Source: Pontederia crassipes (taxonomy: Eukaryota > Streptophyta > Magnoliopsida > Commelinales > Pontederiaceae). Taken from it: a stretch of 64,000 nt of DNA. Shown piece by piece: positions 37,864 through 49,632 of the stretch. The stretch is from assembly GCA_030549335.1 (NCBI GenBank), contig CM060198.1:63219378-63283377 (forward strand), given 5' to 3'. Each line of letters opens with the position of its first letter. Position 1 is the first letter of the stretch. Both the position numbers and the translations under genes were made by a program. The notes beneath the pieces were generated by a model, which saw only the letters and a list, made by a program, of their open reading frames with translations, made no database searches and was not told the DNA's origin.

Positions 37864-38210
37864 CACATAAGTATTTACTATGTAGCAACATTAAAAAAAT
37901 AAAAAATACCACGTAAAGGAGAGAAGGAGGAGGGCCCCTTCCTCTGTGACCACCGACGATCATCGGAGGGGGGCAAGGCCACCCTCCTCTGTGCATCGAC
38001 AGAGAAAGTGGGGGAGCTCCCCGCGTCTGCGACCTCGCCAACGATGGCCCCCCGCTCTGCAACCTTCGGCACGAGAGAAGGAGGGGGTGAGGCCCCCCCC
38101 CCCCTCCGATGACTGTTGGTGATGGCAGAGGCGATGCCCCCTCCTTCTCTCCTTTATGTGAGATTTTTTTATTTTTTTTAATATTGTCACATTAGTAAAT
38201 GTTTATATGT
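37864..38210. mobile_element. Fold-back element with GC-rich core
   Basis: Imperfect inverted arms of about 73 bp lie at 37864-37935 and 38136-38210; the best part is AAAGGAGAGAAGGAGG. Weaker inverted similarity seems to extend outward to about 37690 and 38340. The 200-bp core is very GC-rich. Long terminal inverted repeats suggest a fold-back or Mutator-like non-autonomous element; no target duplication was established. Confidence 0.55.
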
Positions 38211-38387
38211 AAAAAAGGAAATATGTCGTATCAATAATAAATGCATCAACGTCACATCACCAGTGCGATTGAGTAACGACCTATAATCGTAAAAAGAATG
38301 TTTGATGAAATAAATTAAAAAATGAAGAGCAGCGTTCTTACAAAATAAAGTTAGAGATATCATGAGAAAATGATGAAGGTATTTAAC

Positions 38388-38752
38388 TGAAGGAATTAGT
38401 AATAACTAAACAGAAGTATTTCGAAATACCTCGCAGCGGAAGAATGGATCGTCGAGACTTTTCTGCATTGTTTCGGACTCGTTGTCGGGATCGTAATCAC
38501 GTACAGAAAAGGACCATATGTTCACAATCCAAATATCACAGACTTGCGACGGAGTTCGTCGGATTGCTGCATGGACTCATCGTCGAAGAATGGAACAACA
38601 CCACCACACTATGAAGAACATCATATCCTTTTATAGTGTAATCAAGTGCATAGTTATATAACTGCACCTACGTGTAGTTATTAACTGCATTCATGCAATT
38701 ATGCATGTCACGACATCCATCCCATGGCCCATATGGGCGCATATGTCCAACA
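38388..38752 (-). repeat. 3' LTR of the large LTR element
   Basis: 365 bp, TG...CA ends, paired with 47156-47514. Confidence 0.93.
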
Positions 38753-41700
38753 ATCTCCCACTCGCACATAATGGGCTCTTACCCATAAATGATTTCAGCA
38801 AATGTCCGTTATGATAAATGGATCGTGCGACCCACGAGTACATCCACAACTTATGGAGAACTATGACCTGTTAAGGTTACATAGTCACTCAACCACCTGA
38901 GAGCATGTATTATGACCTGTTAGGGATACATAGTTGCTTGATCAATTTGAGAGCTAAAATTTATGACCACATAACTGCCCAATCAACATGTGTGAGCTCA
39001 TGCTATAGCGTATTATCGTTGTATAGCTACTCAACTATCATGTTACTCGCTTTGCCTTAGAAACACCTTGCTTGCATACTCCAGACGACACACGTCTTAT
39101 CATGCATGATTTCGATTGATCCGTATTTGTATGCTTACATATTTGGCCAATTGCATCACAAATATCATCCAACACCAGTGAATCTTTCTCTCGTCCTCAT
39201 ATTTCTCAGTTCTAAGTCAGCTACTTTCATAGTCGTGGCTCGACGGGCCGCATACAATTTTAGCCTTTGAGTACCTCGCTAAAGTAGCAACACTAACACA
39301 TTACTTTAAAATATAGTCAAGAGTCTAAGGGCAATCTTCGGACTTGTTCAGTCCTTAAAGACTCACATTCTGACGAAAAAATTATAAAATATTCGTCAAG
39401 TCTTAGGGTCAACTTAACATACTAGGTTCATAACCAAGTATTGCGGTGGAAACTCCCACTGAATGAGCGTATGTCATAAACTTGTAACACCGCACAGACT
39501 GGAGTCCAGACGTCTACCCATGACGCCTGACTTGAGTCCTCCAACTAGTCGCCCAAGAATTGGCGCCACGAGGTCTCACATCTAGCTTATCTTATTAGGC
39601 TACACAAAGTTATATATAAACTTATGTCATTCTCCCAAATATATCAGGGCGATCTTAGATCATATACTTGAATCTAAATCATTCCATCTCCGCTCGCTAT
39701 ACACTAAGCGCCGAGGCGATTATTCGTGTGATTGATAATCTCATTACTGATCGACATACTCTACATGCATTGTAAAAAACATTAACTAACTCTAGAATAA
39801 AATTTTAACATAATTTTATTCATCACAAGAAGATATAGAATACATCATCGCGTAAGCTTTGCGCATGTTAATGCGTCAGTCAAACATACTTACACGTGTA
39901 TTCATCAACTATTTCTTCTTAACACTGTCAAGACATACTAGACATTAATGTATTTTTCCCTCAATGGCCCATCCTTTTATCAAGCAATAGTGACATACAT
40001 ATTACAATAAAGGGCATACTTGACCATTGTCAATACAGGAGTAAAAGAAAGTTACTTAACTAGAGGGCTTCCATATCATCATTGAGTACAACATAAACTC
40101 AATTTTCATAGTTGACTATTTTTATATAGTTTTGCTTTAACTTTGTAACAATGTCATTCTATAACATGAAGACATAATTGGAGATATATTTTTACTTATT
40201 AATATTGCCATCCTAAGAGGCGTCTATTTGATAAGCTAATCTATAGCTTGATCTTTGTTATAGTGCAAAACGAGAGTCAACATGCCCATAAGGTATCATA
40301 TTATTCTCTTAATCGCCATCCAATATAGGCGCCCTGCATTAGTATGTAAATTTTTCATTTGACCAATGACACAAATATCAAACTGCTCAACTTATTGTGC
40401 ATGTCTGATCACTAACCATGTTTACAAAAGGACATTTCCTTTTGTTACTTATAGAGTCATAGAGAAAAATATGAGATTCAAAATTATTTCTTTTAATAAG
40501 GGTACTGGTGAGTGTATAGTCTTTCGTAGAATGTTCAATTCGTCTTTATAACAGACGACTCTTGCTTCAAAGTAATAAATTTACATGAACAATTCTTACG
40601 TAAATTTCACACCCGGTGTGAATAACTCTAACACCCATGTCATTTCAATAGAAAGACATTAAATTCTTCATTAATAAAAGCAATACCTTATTACTTCTAG
40701 CTATACATAATATTGTTTCACATATAATGTCATGATGACATATTTATCCATAAAAATGGACATACATATAATGATATTTATATCATTATTTAGATGAATA
40801 CTAAATTCATAAATGGATCGTCGCAAACTACATATTGCACTCAATACTTTTACATTCATCTAATAGTGAAACAATAGCTAGATTTTTTACGATCGAGAAA
40901 AAATATAATAATTTATCTATAGTCAGCACTCCTATTGCGACTATTATTTCTCATCACTTTTAAATCTCTTATCATCCATATCGACTTATTTCGAATGCTT
41001 ATCTTTCGACAAGACAGATGAATTTACAAGTCCCTGACTAGATTTACTTCTTTAGACTCTAACTCTTTGCATTAATCCATTTTCTTTATTTAGGCCGAGA
41101 GAGTCTTCATCATATATTTTAGGTTCATGTTCATTTCATATAGTCATATTGACAACATGAAACACAATTCATATGTTTTAATAAATGAACATTAATCATG
41201 AGTTGACTGTGAATTGCTCCCACTCGGTGTGAGGTGTGGGAAGAGAATATGGACAAACCATAAAGTAATCTGCATACATTGTCAACTCTGAATCTTCAAC
41301 TTCTAAAGTGAAGATGTTACTTAATCTCGTTCAGTCAAGAAAATATATACATGAATGTCACATCTCTACTTGATATTTCAGTAATATTTAGGCAGCATTA
41401 ATAACAGCATTCCAAATATAACATTAAAATTTTATTTGCGTCACACACATCATTAGACTATTTGAATAAGTCTCAACCATTTCACATTATCAAATTAGTC
41501 AGCAAGGCATTAATCTTGCAATCATATTCGAATCTCCATCTAAGTTCATGAATTTGTATAAAATAATTCATGTTAGCAACTTAGATAAATCATGTGTATG
41601 ATTTATAATGCGAAAATGTGATGAAAGAAACCATATAGAATCTTAGACATTCAATACAAATGGATTATTGTAATTTTCTATTCATAAATGATTTTCGTAT

Positions 41701-41780
41701 ACTAAGTCAATTAGACATTGTCACAAAATAGGCAAAATAATTTTTTTAGCGAGAAAGTACATTTCTCGAGCTACTCTATA

Positions 41781-43528
41781 CACTACAAGAAAATCGTAAT
41801 TTTCCGACGGGCAATTTCCGACGATTCGAAATCCGTCACAATTTGCGACGGATTTTTCGACGATTATGACCGTCGGAAGTGATTGATATTATTATTTAAA
41901 TTTTTGATGATTAGGAACGTCGATATTTCCGACAGATATCCATCCGTCATAATTTTCGACGGATTTTTCGACGGTCACGACCGTCAGAAATGAAAAAATA
42001 AATTATGTAATTTGTTATATTATTATTTAATTTTTCCGACGGATTTTTCGATGGTTACGACCGTCGAAAATAAAAATTAAATTATGTATTTTTTTATATT
42101 ATTATTTATATTTTCGACGATTAGGAACGTCGATATTTTCAACGTATATTATCCGTCGCAAAATCCGCCGCAATTTTCGACGGTCGTAACCGTCGGTAAA
42201 TGTATAATAATATCATATGACAAGTATTTTATTAATATAACTAGTGATGGCCCAAACCGTCGTAATTACCGATGATTTTGACCGTCGATAATGTTTACCG
42301 ACGGTTCAAATCTTCGATAAAATAAAAAATAAATATTATATATAACTAAATATATTTTCGACGATCACAACCGTCGGTAATTTTAAAATAGTTAATATTT
42401 ACGTTTTCGACGGTCGAAGCAGTCGGTAATTAAAATTTCGTTATCCCGCCTTTTTTTTCCTTTTCCCGCTTTCTCTCAACTTTTACCCTTATATATATCA
42501 TTCCTTCACCTATCTCTCTCCCTCCTCTCCTCTCTCTCTCTCCGGCCGGATCGATCGCCTGGCGGCCGGGTCCGGCCTCCAGCGGTCGGATCGACCGTCG
42601 GGCGTTCAGATTCGGCCGTCTGGCGGCGAATCGGGCCTCTCGAGACAGGATCGACCGTCAGGCGGTCGGATTCGCCGCTCGGCGGCCGGATCGGTGACCC
42701 TCCCGCGCCGGCGACCCTCTTCCGCACCGATGACCCTCCCGCGCCGGCGTCTCTCTCTCCGGCCGGATCCGGCCCCTAGCGACCGGATCGATCGCCTGGC
42801 GGCCGGGTCCGACCTCCAGCGTCCGGATCGGCCACCGGGCGTTCGGATCTGGCCGCCTGGCGGCGCATCCGACCTCTCGCGGTAGGATCGGCCGCCGGGC
42901 GGCCGGATTCGTCGCCCGGCGGTCGGATTCGACCCCAGCAGCCCGGATTGGGCGCCGGCGGCTGATCGTTCAGATCCGGCCTCTCGCGGCAGGATCGGCC
43001 GCCTGGCATCGGATCCGACCTCTATCGGGCGCTGGCGGCCGGATCCGCCGCCTGACAGGCGAATTTGGCCGCGGTCGAAGCTGACCACGGCACAATCCGG
43101 CCGCTAATTTTTTTTTATATTTAAAAAATTCTTTTCGACGATTGCGACCGCCGAAAGATCGACGATTGCATCGATCGTCAAAAGTTTCGACAGTTGCGAC
43201 CGTCGAAAACTTTCGACGGTTCGAACCGTCGACCTTTTCCGGCGGTTGCAATCGTCGGAAACTTCGACGGTTTGAACCGTCGGCATTTTTCAGAGGTTGC
43301 AACCGTCAGAAATTTTCGACGGTTCCAACCGCCGGTATTTTTTTTTGACGGTTCTGACCGTCGATATTTCCGACGAATTTTTTTCGACCGTCACAAATCG
43401 ATTTGCGACGACCATTTTTCCGACGGATGGATTCCGACTGAAAAATCATCGTTAATTGCCTTACCGTCGATTTTCGGGCTGATTACCGACGGTCCGGACC
43501 GTCGGTAATCAGCGTTTTTTTAGTAGTG
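41781..43528. mobile_element. Complete non-autonomous CACTA element nested in the LTR element
   Basis: The termini are CACTACAAGAAAATCG on the left and, reversed, CACTACTAAAAAAACG on the right. The 3-bp duplication ATA is at 41778-41780 and 43529-43531. Dense subterminal CCGACGG/CCGTCGG motifs occupy about 41800-42430 and 43130-43510. The middle has a pyrimidine-rich stretch and a GC-rich array of about 20-bp units (42540-43080). No transposase motif is recognisable. The multiple overlapping open frames are products of the GC-rich repeats. Confidence 0.92.
42540..43080. repeat. Degenerate tandem array, period about 20 bp, in CACTA element
   Basis: More than twenty consecutive units of 19-21 bp on the pattern CCGGATCCGGCCGCCTGGCG can be laid out, with a short CGCGCCGGCGACC-type interruption near 42700-42760. 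It is related to the array at 13095-13560. Confidence 0.75.
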
Positions 43529-46500
43529 ATATTTATATTGCCTAAAAAATGTCACAAATTGACTAGCCAAAACTTTTGGCATACTTATTTATGTCACATA
43601 TGACATAAATATTCAACTTGAATATTTAAAGTAATCAAGAAATAGAAAATCATTTTCGGAAAATTCTCGTAAAGAAATTTCATTAAATATGAAATTTAAT
43701 GATAAACGTGAATACACAGCTACGTTTGTCCAAAAACAAATGTAGATACTATACACATATCCACTTTAAAAAAGTGGTATAGTAGGACAATGAGATAAAA
43801 TGATTCATCTATTGCAAAAGAAAATTTTGCAAGTCATAATCTTTTTAACTCCCACTTTCATGTTGTTTCCAACTTGGTTTTTGGGCTTGTAGGCTAAGTC
43901 ATATAAAGAATTCATTATTCTTTAATTACATGATAAGTTGTTCCAATAATCTCAGTCCACGAAAAGGACGAGGTTCAACAACGAATCAAAATTATCATTT
44001 AAACAAAACTATTATACGAGTATATCAACATTTTTCGACTCAATGCAATCATGAGCGAAAAATTATCGTATTTAACACAAGCGTAGCACTTTATTTTATT
44101 TATATCAACTTTGCCATCTGCTTCCCACATCGATGCAAGTAGCATAGCCCTTCTTAGTATCTATACATTATTCACTAGACTACGATTTCTGTCGAAAACT
44201 CGCAGCAGTTCTCTTATTTTGACATGGACAACATATGTCGTAGGTGAAGATGACAAACATCAAAGAAATGTCAAAATATTTGATATTTTCATTAAACATC
44301 AATTATGTGCGCAAGCTTGCTGTACTTATTAAAAAATAAGTAACTATCACGTGGTAAAAAAATATGATCAGGATTCTCTAACTCAGTCATCAAGTTTATC
44401 ATCACATACAGATATAGAAATATCTGTTGAAGAAAAACTTATGTAAGAGTTATTATTTTCTTGATGATTTCGTTATATCAAGATCGTGAGAATCATGATA
44501 GTGATCATGCTTGACAGATATCATATTTTGTCATGGGTCACTTCTTACATATTCCTTTTAACTTTGTCATATTGCAAAGATTCCTTTTTGTGTCATTTAT
44601 TTATGGTCAAAGTTACATATGGGGAATGAGTTAGTTTTTGCATGTCTTCTTGTCGCAAATATTCATAAATAATGGCATAATAATATTTTTAAGGTAATGA
44701 TATCGAGATGGTTGCTATGCTCCCACTCATCTCACACTATCCGAAAAAACAATTATCATTCATTAAAAATAATATGTTGCGCCAAGGTACTATCTATTCA
44801 TTTTGAAAAACGAAGATCCAAAATGATCTAAAACATATATGATGTGATTAACATATCATTTTCAGAAAATATGACTAGGACAATCAGGGTTCTGTGATGG
44901 GAGCACTTCCTTGCCTTTGCAAGGTGCCAATTAGGAAACCATCACCCCTTTGCCTTGTCACCACAATAATTAGAAAAATGTCATCACGCCATGTAAACAT
45001 AATAATATTTGGAGACTGTGTTAACAACACACAATGTAAGTCCACAGAGAAAGAGGGTACTGAATTTTTCACTAATAATCTCTCTTCAGTACTTTTCTAG
45101 ACATGCACATGTCACGCACCACTCAACAAAAATTATTACCATGACCATCATACAAATTAGATGCCTTAGTCCTATTTGGACTACCTATGTTTCATAATGT
45201 CAAACTTATTTCATCATAAGTTTTATGAAATATGTGACATTCATAATTCACAAATATGCATTCAAAATAAACATTGCATAAATCACATATATGAACGTAT
45301 ACTATGCACACAAATAATCATACAATTCATTTTTATATAAATAAATATTATTTGTCACACTCATATAGTTAACATAAGCATAATAGTAGACATACAAATA
45401 ATCACACAAATATTATTACATGTCTAAATCTACATTTATGTCACATAAGGCTCAGTCATGTACATAAATTCATATCATGCATGTCTTGTTAATTAAAAAA
45501 TTATTGCATAAATTTTCATCACATAAAATCATGCAATTCATTTCATGTGTAATAAAAAATATGCACGTATTTCTATTAATAAAGAAACATAATTTGTCAT
45601 AATTAATGTGCATATTCACATGAAATATGTGACAAAAATAATTTGTACATTACTTAATATAACTATGTGATTAATGACTCACAAATTCACGTAAAACATA
45701 TTATGTCTAATCTGTAACATAATTTGTTATATGCACATGTTCTTTTATAAAGAAATAAATTCCTCTTATATAGTCCAATTCACATAATGAATTAATAATG
45801 TGCAAATTTTAATTATCATGTCAATTTACCTAAGTGTCACACTTAAATACATTTTAAGTAAATATAACATAATTATGTGCATGAATATCTAATTCAAATG
45901 GAAATTCAATTAAGTGTGACATACTCCACTTAAAACATATCATGTAATAACATATATGAATGAATTTTACTTAAATTCATAATCATATATAATGTATGAC
46001 AAAATAATATGACTATTTCATGTACTAATAAATATGCATAATACCACCCATATGCATAAAATTATATGCCATACAAATTTCAAAAAAAAAATTATTCTAA
46101 TTTTTTTAGTAACATTATATGATCACTTCTTGTATAAAACAATTTCCATTTCATATGAATTCACCACATAATTATTCAAAAATACAAAAATTTCATAATC
46201 AAACATAATTTGATTATTTTGTATTAAAACTAATTAAGTACATATCACTCATACTTAGAATTAATTGTGACATGATAATTTATAAGAATTTCAGTTACTA
46301 TTAATTACACATAGTAACATGGCATAATATGCAAAATTCATATGCACAAGTATAAAATGTGCATATTAAACATTATGAAATTTTCAGAAAATTATTCATA
46401 ATTTTCTAACTCAATAATGTGCATAAATTAGGAATAATATAATTTTCTCATATATATTTATCATGGACATAATAACATAGAAAATGCATCATAACGAAAA

Positions 46501-46686
46501 AATGCATATAATTATGTCACAAATATATCACACATTTATCAGAAAAATTTTCAGAATTTTCTGAGGTAAAAAACACATCAAAACACATTTTTCTCATTTT
46601 TCTATATTTTTCCGAGTTTTTTCTAAATCTAATTTTCAAAAAAAAAATGACGTTCAATACGACCACTACCGGCCCAAATCGTGCAA

Positions 46687-46960
46687 TGGGCCATTGGCCC
46701 GCGCGTATTGTGCTAGCCTGTGCAGCGGGCCGTTGCCCGCGCGCTGTGCCAGACGACGTCGCATATCGGGCCACTGACCCGCACGCATCGCACTGTGCAA
46801 GTGCCACGCAGCGGGCCGTGGCCCGCGCACTGAACCACTCTACGCTGCGCAGCGGGCCGAAGCCCCCGCACGCGTCGGCTGGATTGTGCCGCTCAGCGGA
46901 CCGAGGGCCCTGCCGCTCCAAACAGTGTCGCGCGGCGGGCCATAGGCCTGCGCGCTCACG
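46687..46960 (-). repeat. Seven-copy hairpin array in the leader of the large LTR element
   Basis: The motif GCGGGCCnnnGGCCCGCGC and variants starts at about 46687, 46725, 46766, 46811, 46852, 46896 and 46935, spaced 39-45 nt. Each can fold as a short stem with a 3-nt loop. It is a strong GC island in an element that is otherwise AT-rich, lying about 200 nt inside the primer-binding site, in the region that would be the 5' leader of the RNA. Confidence 0.75.
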
Positions 46961-47155
46961 GTAGCGCGCTACAGTGCCGTTTTTCTTTTTCTTTTTTTGA
47001 AATTTGGGAAAATAATTAAAATGAGTGTACAATAATTCAGGGTGAATGACAACGAAAAATATTTCGTTCTTCGGTTATGGTCCTATAACTGAAGGCGCAA
47101 AATATTGCGCAATCCAAAAAATAAACGAAAAAACTATTTCGGCTCTGATACCAAT

Positions 47156-47514
47156 TGAAGGAATTGGTAATAACTAAACAGAAGTATTTCGGAATACCTC
47201 GCAGCGGAAGAATGGATCGCCGAGACTTTTCTGCGTTATTTCAGACTCGTTGTCGGGATCCTAATCACGTAAGAAAAAGGACAATGTGTTCACAATTCAA
47301 ATATCACAGATTTGCGATGGAGCAGATTGCTGCATGGACTCGTCGTCGAAGAATGGAATAACACCACCACACTATGAAGAACATCATATCCTTTATAGTG
47401 TAATCAAGTGCAGAGTTATATAACTGCACCTACGTGTAGTTATTAACTGCATTCATGCAATTATGCATGTCACGACATCCATCCCATGGCCCATATGGGC
47501 ACATATGTCCAACA
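47156..47514 (-). repeat. 5' LTR of the large LTR element
   Basis: 359 bp, paired with 38388-38752, followed by target duplication TTAAC. Confidence 0.93.
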
Positions 47515-47659
47515 TTAACTTAATTCATCATCTTATTATGCAACCATGCGGCAAGTGACCTTTTTGTCAATGTTGTGTATGAAACATGGATCTATGCCCA
47601 GCTCTTGAGTCCACCTCACCAGGGACGGAGCCAGGAAATATTTTAAGGGGGGCCAACAT

Positions 47660-48201
47660 TAAGGGTGAAAGTGATTCGGGTCGAGTCAATTTTTGGGTTA
47701 AAAAAATCATCCATTATTTTTTGGTCGGTTTTAAATTACAAAAACCAACCTAAAACCATTTAAAAAAAGGAAAAATCATCCCAATTTTTTTTGGATGATT
47801 TTTTCGGACCTCTATTTTAGTGAAATATTATTTTTAAAAAATATATAATAAATTATTATTAATATTAACATATTTCATTTCATAACTAAACGTAGGATAT
47901 AATATTAGAACTATTGAGATAGAGTTTTATAATGTGATTTGAACATATTAAACTATATATAAAAAATATTATATCAATAATAAATAATAATTACTTATAA
48001 ATTAATTATATACATATAAATAATAAAAAAAATGAACATGGACCATATAAGGTTTTTTAGTAGGTCCAGGTTTAAGCGGGTTAGTTTTGTTCTATTAAAA
48101 AATTATCCTAAATAGTATTTGGTCTTCTAATTTTTAATTTTTTCGATTTTGTTTCTTGGGCTGAGTAAGTTTTTCGGATTTATCCATTTTTTCTTACATT
48201 A
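47660..48201. mobile_element. Nested hAT-type MITE related to 11543-12092
   Basis: It starts TAAGGGTGAAAGTG and ends TTTCTTACATTA. Most of its length aligns by eye with the MITE at 11543-12092 (for example TATAATATTAGAACTATT near 47895). The presumed duplication is imperfect: CCAACAT before and CTAACAT after. Confidence 0.65.
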
Positions 48202-48655
48202 CTAACATACACCATAAAAATATAATTTAAAATATAAATAAAATAAATTAAAAGTTAATTAGTTTTAATTGAATAAATAAAAATACTAAAGAAAAGAAGG
48301 ATAAAAGAAAGTATAATAAAAAATAGCAACAAAAGAAATGCAATTCTAAAAAAATGAGTTTTTCAAATTAATGCATTTGGTCCCATATGTTTTAGATCCA
48401 CAAATTATATTTACTGCATTTAATATATAAATAATTTAATTATTAAATATTCAAATTACTCCTAACACCCAATAAATAAAATGAAATAATATAAGAAAAT
48501 AAATCTAAACCTAGAATCGATCACGAGACCTCCACACTTACCAGCAGACTAGGTTTCATAATTTGAAATTTTAGGGGGGGCCAAACTATATATGCGTTTA
48601 GTATTATAGGATTATACATAATACATATTAGTATAAACTAAAAAACTTGGAGGGA

Positions 48656-48680
48656 GGGGGGGGGGGGGGGGGGGGGGGGG
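48656..48680 (+). repeat. G25 homopolymer with further G runs
   Basis: 25 consecutive G, preceded by GGAGGGA and followed by TTGGGTGGGGTGG. The length is prone to polymorphism or sequencing error. Confidence 0.9.
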
Positions 48681-48722
48681 TTGGGTGGGGTGGAAGAACG
48701 TGGTTCCGTCCCTGCACCTCAC

Positions 48723-49421
48723 CTTGATTGTCTGTCTGATGGAACTAGTGTCCTCTCCCTATTTTTCATCGTGAAAATAATATCTAGTCATCCCCATGAC
48801 ATGAATATGATATGAATAGTTTTATCTTCGCATCTAATTTTGGCCAGTCGAATTGTCTTCCAAAGGCACTTCCAGTCACATTCTACTACTCAATTGATAT
48901 GATATGGATGCTTTTGCCCATCGCTTCACGAATAAGGCATGAGAGTTTCTTTTAGCACTCAAATTATGGATGGTTACGGGATATTTGGAAGTTAGAAATT
49001 TCAATACCTCCAAATTCGATTGCATTGATAGAAGAATGGACGACAGTACAAATCATATATATGGATAAAATAAAAGTAAAAGTGTTCCTTCTCATCGTGT
49101 CCTTTGTTATTTGAATCATCTATTTGGAAACTATAAATGATATTTAATATATATTATATTTTTTAAATTGATTCATGTATTTTTATTTGATGAATAAAAA
49201 AATAAATTGAACACGGGTCCTCAGAAAATTGTTTGTGGTTTCTAAATTACTTATGGATCAGAAAAGTACATTTTATCACATACTTTTAATCCTTTTTTTT
49301 TTGGACGATTAATTCATAGTTTCCTAACATTAATTAGTGATGCAAGAGGTGCTGTCTTAAGTTTATTTCAATTAAATTAAGCAGAACATTCTTTTCATTA
49401 TATATACTTAATTGGTACAAA
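48723..49421. other. Intergenic DNA, no gene seen
   Basis: AT-rich DNA between the hAT element and the MATE 3' flank without recognisable features. Confidence 0.5.
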
Positions 49422-49585
49422 ATAACTTAATAAAAAATAAGTTAACAAAATCTTACATTGGTTCATGAAAAGTAGTCACTGCATAACTTAATAAAAAAAT
49501 AAGTTAACAAAATCTTACATTGGTTCATGTAGTGACTAGTTTTCATGAACCAATGTAAGATTTTGTTAACTTATTTTTTATTAAT
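49422..49585. repeat. Direct plus inverted repeat forming a long hairpin, MATE 3' flank
   Basis: A segment with AAGTTAACAAAATCTTACAT occurs twice in direct order (about 49422-49481 and 49483-49529) and once inverted (about 49528-49585). The inverted copy also includes reversed matches to the flanking GTAGTCACTGC of the first copy, so copy 1 and the inverted copy pair over about 57 bp with very few mismatches. Copy 2 pairs over about 43 bp with a loop of about 14 nt. The structure ends some 48 nt beyond the MATE stop codon, in the likely 3' UTR. Confidence 0.85.
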
Positions 49586-49632
49586 GCAGTTGCTTTATAT
49601 GATCAGCTCTCCGGACTCTGCTGTTTTAACTA

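Larger units (their letters stand above)
38388..47514 (-). mobile_element. Large non-coding LTR retrotransposon (LARD-like), 9.1 kb
   Basis: LTRs of 365 and 359 bp begin TGAAGGAATT and end ATATGTCCAACA. A perfect 5-bp duplication TTAAC flanks the element at 38383-38387 and 47515-47519. On the minus strand the primer-binding site TGGTATCAGAGCC (47141-47153) lies 2 nt inside the right LTR, and a GTGGGAGA polypurine tract lies next to the left LTR (about 38754-38762), so transcription runs leftwards. The 8.4 kb interior shows no gag, protease, integrase or RT motifs; after removing the nested CACTA element about 6.7 kb of own sequence remains. Such large non-coding elements depend on proteins supplied elsewhere. 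By hand the LTRs differ at about 20 sites. Confidence 0.93.
47620..48714. mobile_element. hAT-type element with a second hAT-type MITE inside
   Basis: The perfect 8-bp duplication CACCTCAC lies at 47612-47619 and 48715-48722. The terminal inverted repeats are CAGGGACGGAGCCAGG on the left and, reversed, CAGGGACGGAACCACG on the right. It has no coding region. The segment 47660-48201 is a separate nested element. A run of 25 G lies at 48656-48680. Confidence 0.85.

Noticed and set aside
42506-43508. Several overlapping open frames of 60-160 codons on both strands
   Set aside because: They lie in the GC-rich 20-bp array and subterminal repeats of a CACTA element, with Arg/Pro/Gly-rich translations in all frames.
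46517-47032. 171-codon open frame on the minus strand
   Set aside because: It covers the seven-hairpin GC array in an LTR-element leader; no homology recognisable.
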